DNA of 64,000 nucleotides from Spirosoma taeanense (GTDB lineage: Bacteria > Bacteroidota > Bacteroidia > Cytophagales > Spirosomataceae). The number at the start of each line of letters is the position of its first letter. The stretch's first letter is position 1. Under the pieces are notes generated by a model. That model made no database searches. It had not been told where the DNA came from and worked only from the letters and a program-made list of their open reading frames with translations. The DNA lies in contig NZ_CP053435.1 in assembly GCF_013127955.1 (NCBI RefSeq), positions 62,001 through 126,000 on the forward strand, read 5' to 3'. The translations under genes were made by a program, and so were the position numbers. This document shows, in pieces, positions 63,121-64,000 of this stretch.

Positions 63121-64000
63121 TTATTGACCCGGCTGGGGCATGCCCATTTGGCCAGCCTGGCCTTTCTGAATGTCTACCAGTTCGATATCGAACAGCAACA
63201 CCGAATTGGGCGCGATACCCTGATTGCCGCGTGGGCCATAAGCCAGCGTTGAAGGAATAATCAGCGTCGCTTTTTCGCCTTTGTGCAGCTTCATTACGCC
63301 TTCTTCCCAACCCGGAATCACCTGACCAACACCAATCGGGAACTGAACTGGCTTGCCACCCGCCTGCGGATTCGATCGCGAGCTGTCGAATACTTTACCA
63401 TTCAGCAGCTTACCCGTATAATGTACCTGCACAAGGTCGCCCCGCGATGGCGTTGGGCCACTACCCGGCTGTGTCACAACGTAATACACACCCGACTCAG
63501 TCTTCTGCGCTTTACCTGCCAGCCCGTTCTTAGCTACGTAATCCTGAATGATTTTCGCGTCAATGCCCTTCTGTTTCTCGTAGTCGGCCGCCTGTGCTTT
63601 CTTGTATTCTTCTTCCGACTGCACGTTCAGCACTTTTACGGCGATGCCGATGTCCGTACCTTTTTGAACACCCGGCGGTAGCGGCTGCATAGCCCGCGTG
63701 AACAGCGAATCGGCGCTTACGTAGAATGTTGCACTGTCACCTTTGCCGAGCATAGTCAAACCCTCTTCGTAGCTGCCTTTGAACGGCGGCACTTGTAACA
63801 ACATCTGGAATGGCGCTCCCTCTTTATGCGTATCCCGCAGCACAGAGTCCTTATTGTTCATCAGCGTCAGGTGCAGCGTGATAATATCGCCGACTTTACC
63901 CTTACGTGTTCCTTCGGATTGTTCGTGAATCTGGTATTTCAGGCCGTTATCCGTTACCTGTACGCGGTTTTTACCGCAAGCCGCTACTACAGCGACGATC
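63121..64000 (-). CDS. FKBP-type peptidyl-prolyl isomerase lipoprotein (5'-truncated by window)
   Basis: The frame runs to the window edge, so the start is outside. The visible N-terminal residues IVAVVAACGKNRV contain a lipobox Cys, so nearly the whole gene is present. A C-terminal FKBP domain (QVHYTGKLLNGKVFDSS; GWEEGVMKLHKGEKATLIIP; YGPRGNQGIAPNSVLLFDIEL) is preceded by an N-terminal FKBP-like domain. The second FKBP in a row in this cluster. Confidence 0.92.
   Translation of the reverse strand, partial: IVAVVAACGKNRVQVTDNGLKYQIHEQSEGTRKGKVGDIITLHLTLMNNKDSVLRDTHKEGAPFQMLLQVPPFKGSYEEGLTMLGKGDSATFYVSADSLFTRAMQPLPPGVQKGTDIGIAVKVLNVQSEEEYKKAQAADYEKQKGIDAKIIQDYVAKNGLAGKAQKTESGVYYVVTQPGSGPTPSRGDLVQVHYTGKLLNGKVFDSSRSNPQAGGKPVQFPIGVGQVIPGWEEGVMKLHKGEKATLIIPSTLAYGPRGNQGIAPNSVLLFDIELVDIQKGQAGQMGMPQPGQ

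Noticed and set aside
1-64000. CRISPR array, IS element or prophage
   Set aside because: No regularly spaced repeats, transposase, integrase or phage structural gene was seen; the only mobile-type gene is the intron endonuclease.

Overview
The window is a 64 kb piece of a Bacteroidota chromosome, about 50% GC. I infer Cytophagales, close to Spirosoma. The evidence is: type IX secretion (T9SS) C-terminal domains on four proteins; promoters of the Bacteroidota form (TTTG, 19-20 nt, TAnnTTTG); little visible Shine-Dalgarno sequence; an S24-regulator/UmuC pair; Bacteroidota-style ribosomal gene order; and a type III PKS next to UbiA. The genus is a guess from family resemblance.

Region 1 (1-9.6 kb): the 3' end of rpoC, then genes that separate it from fusA. 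These are a transglutaminase-like protein, a small lipoprotein, a membrane-anchored coiled-coil protein, fpg with an altered zinc finger, and a divergent pair of a UmuC-like Y-family polymerase and an HTH-S24 regulator with a palindrome over its promoter.

Region 2 (9.8-28.2 kb): fusA and the joined S10-spc-alpha ribosomal cluster, rpsJ to rplQ, including secY, map, infA and rpoA, and the short genes rpmD and rpmJ. Most genes are packed within 3-30 bp. The few larger gaps (rpsJ-rplC, rplF-rplR, rpmD-rplO, rpsM-rpsK, rpsD-rpoA) hold strong inverted repeats, promoter motifs or terminator-like hairpins, and look like regulatory leaders. S3, S17 and L17 carry unusual low-complexity tails.

Region 3 (28.2-39.9 kb): carA, a secreted subtilase, a large DUF4011-type SF1 helicase, a TerC-family membrane protein, a GT2 glycosyltransferase, and a divergent type III PKS/UbiA pair.

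Region 4 (39.9-41.8 kb), the most interesting part: tRNA-Gly(GCC), then a tRNA-Leu(UAA) gene split after U34 by a 732-nt group I intron of the IC3 type. The intron encodes an HNH endonuclease whose last codons overlap the ribozyme core. A decayed acyltransferase-3 gene follows.

Region 5 (41.8-64 kb): a 1347-aa T9SS subtilase, a DUF1800/DUF1501 pair, purE, a LysM protein, a DUF481 protein, a Gfo/Idh/MocA oxidoreductase, a purM-like gene, two tandem T9SS cargo proteins sharing a duplicated 180-aa C-terminal module, a redoxin, a coiled-coil lipoprotein, a CrtA-like protein, a PpiD/SurA-type foldase, rdgB, and two FKBP-type lipoproteins, the second cut by the window edge. Four intergenic sites carry perfect 23-26 bp inverted repeats that probably act as terminators.
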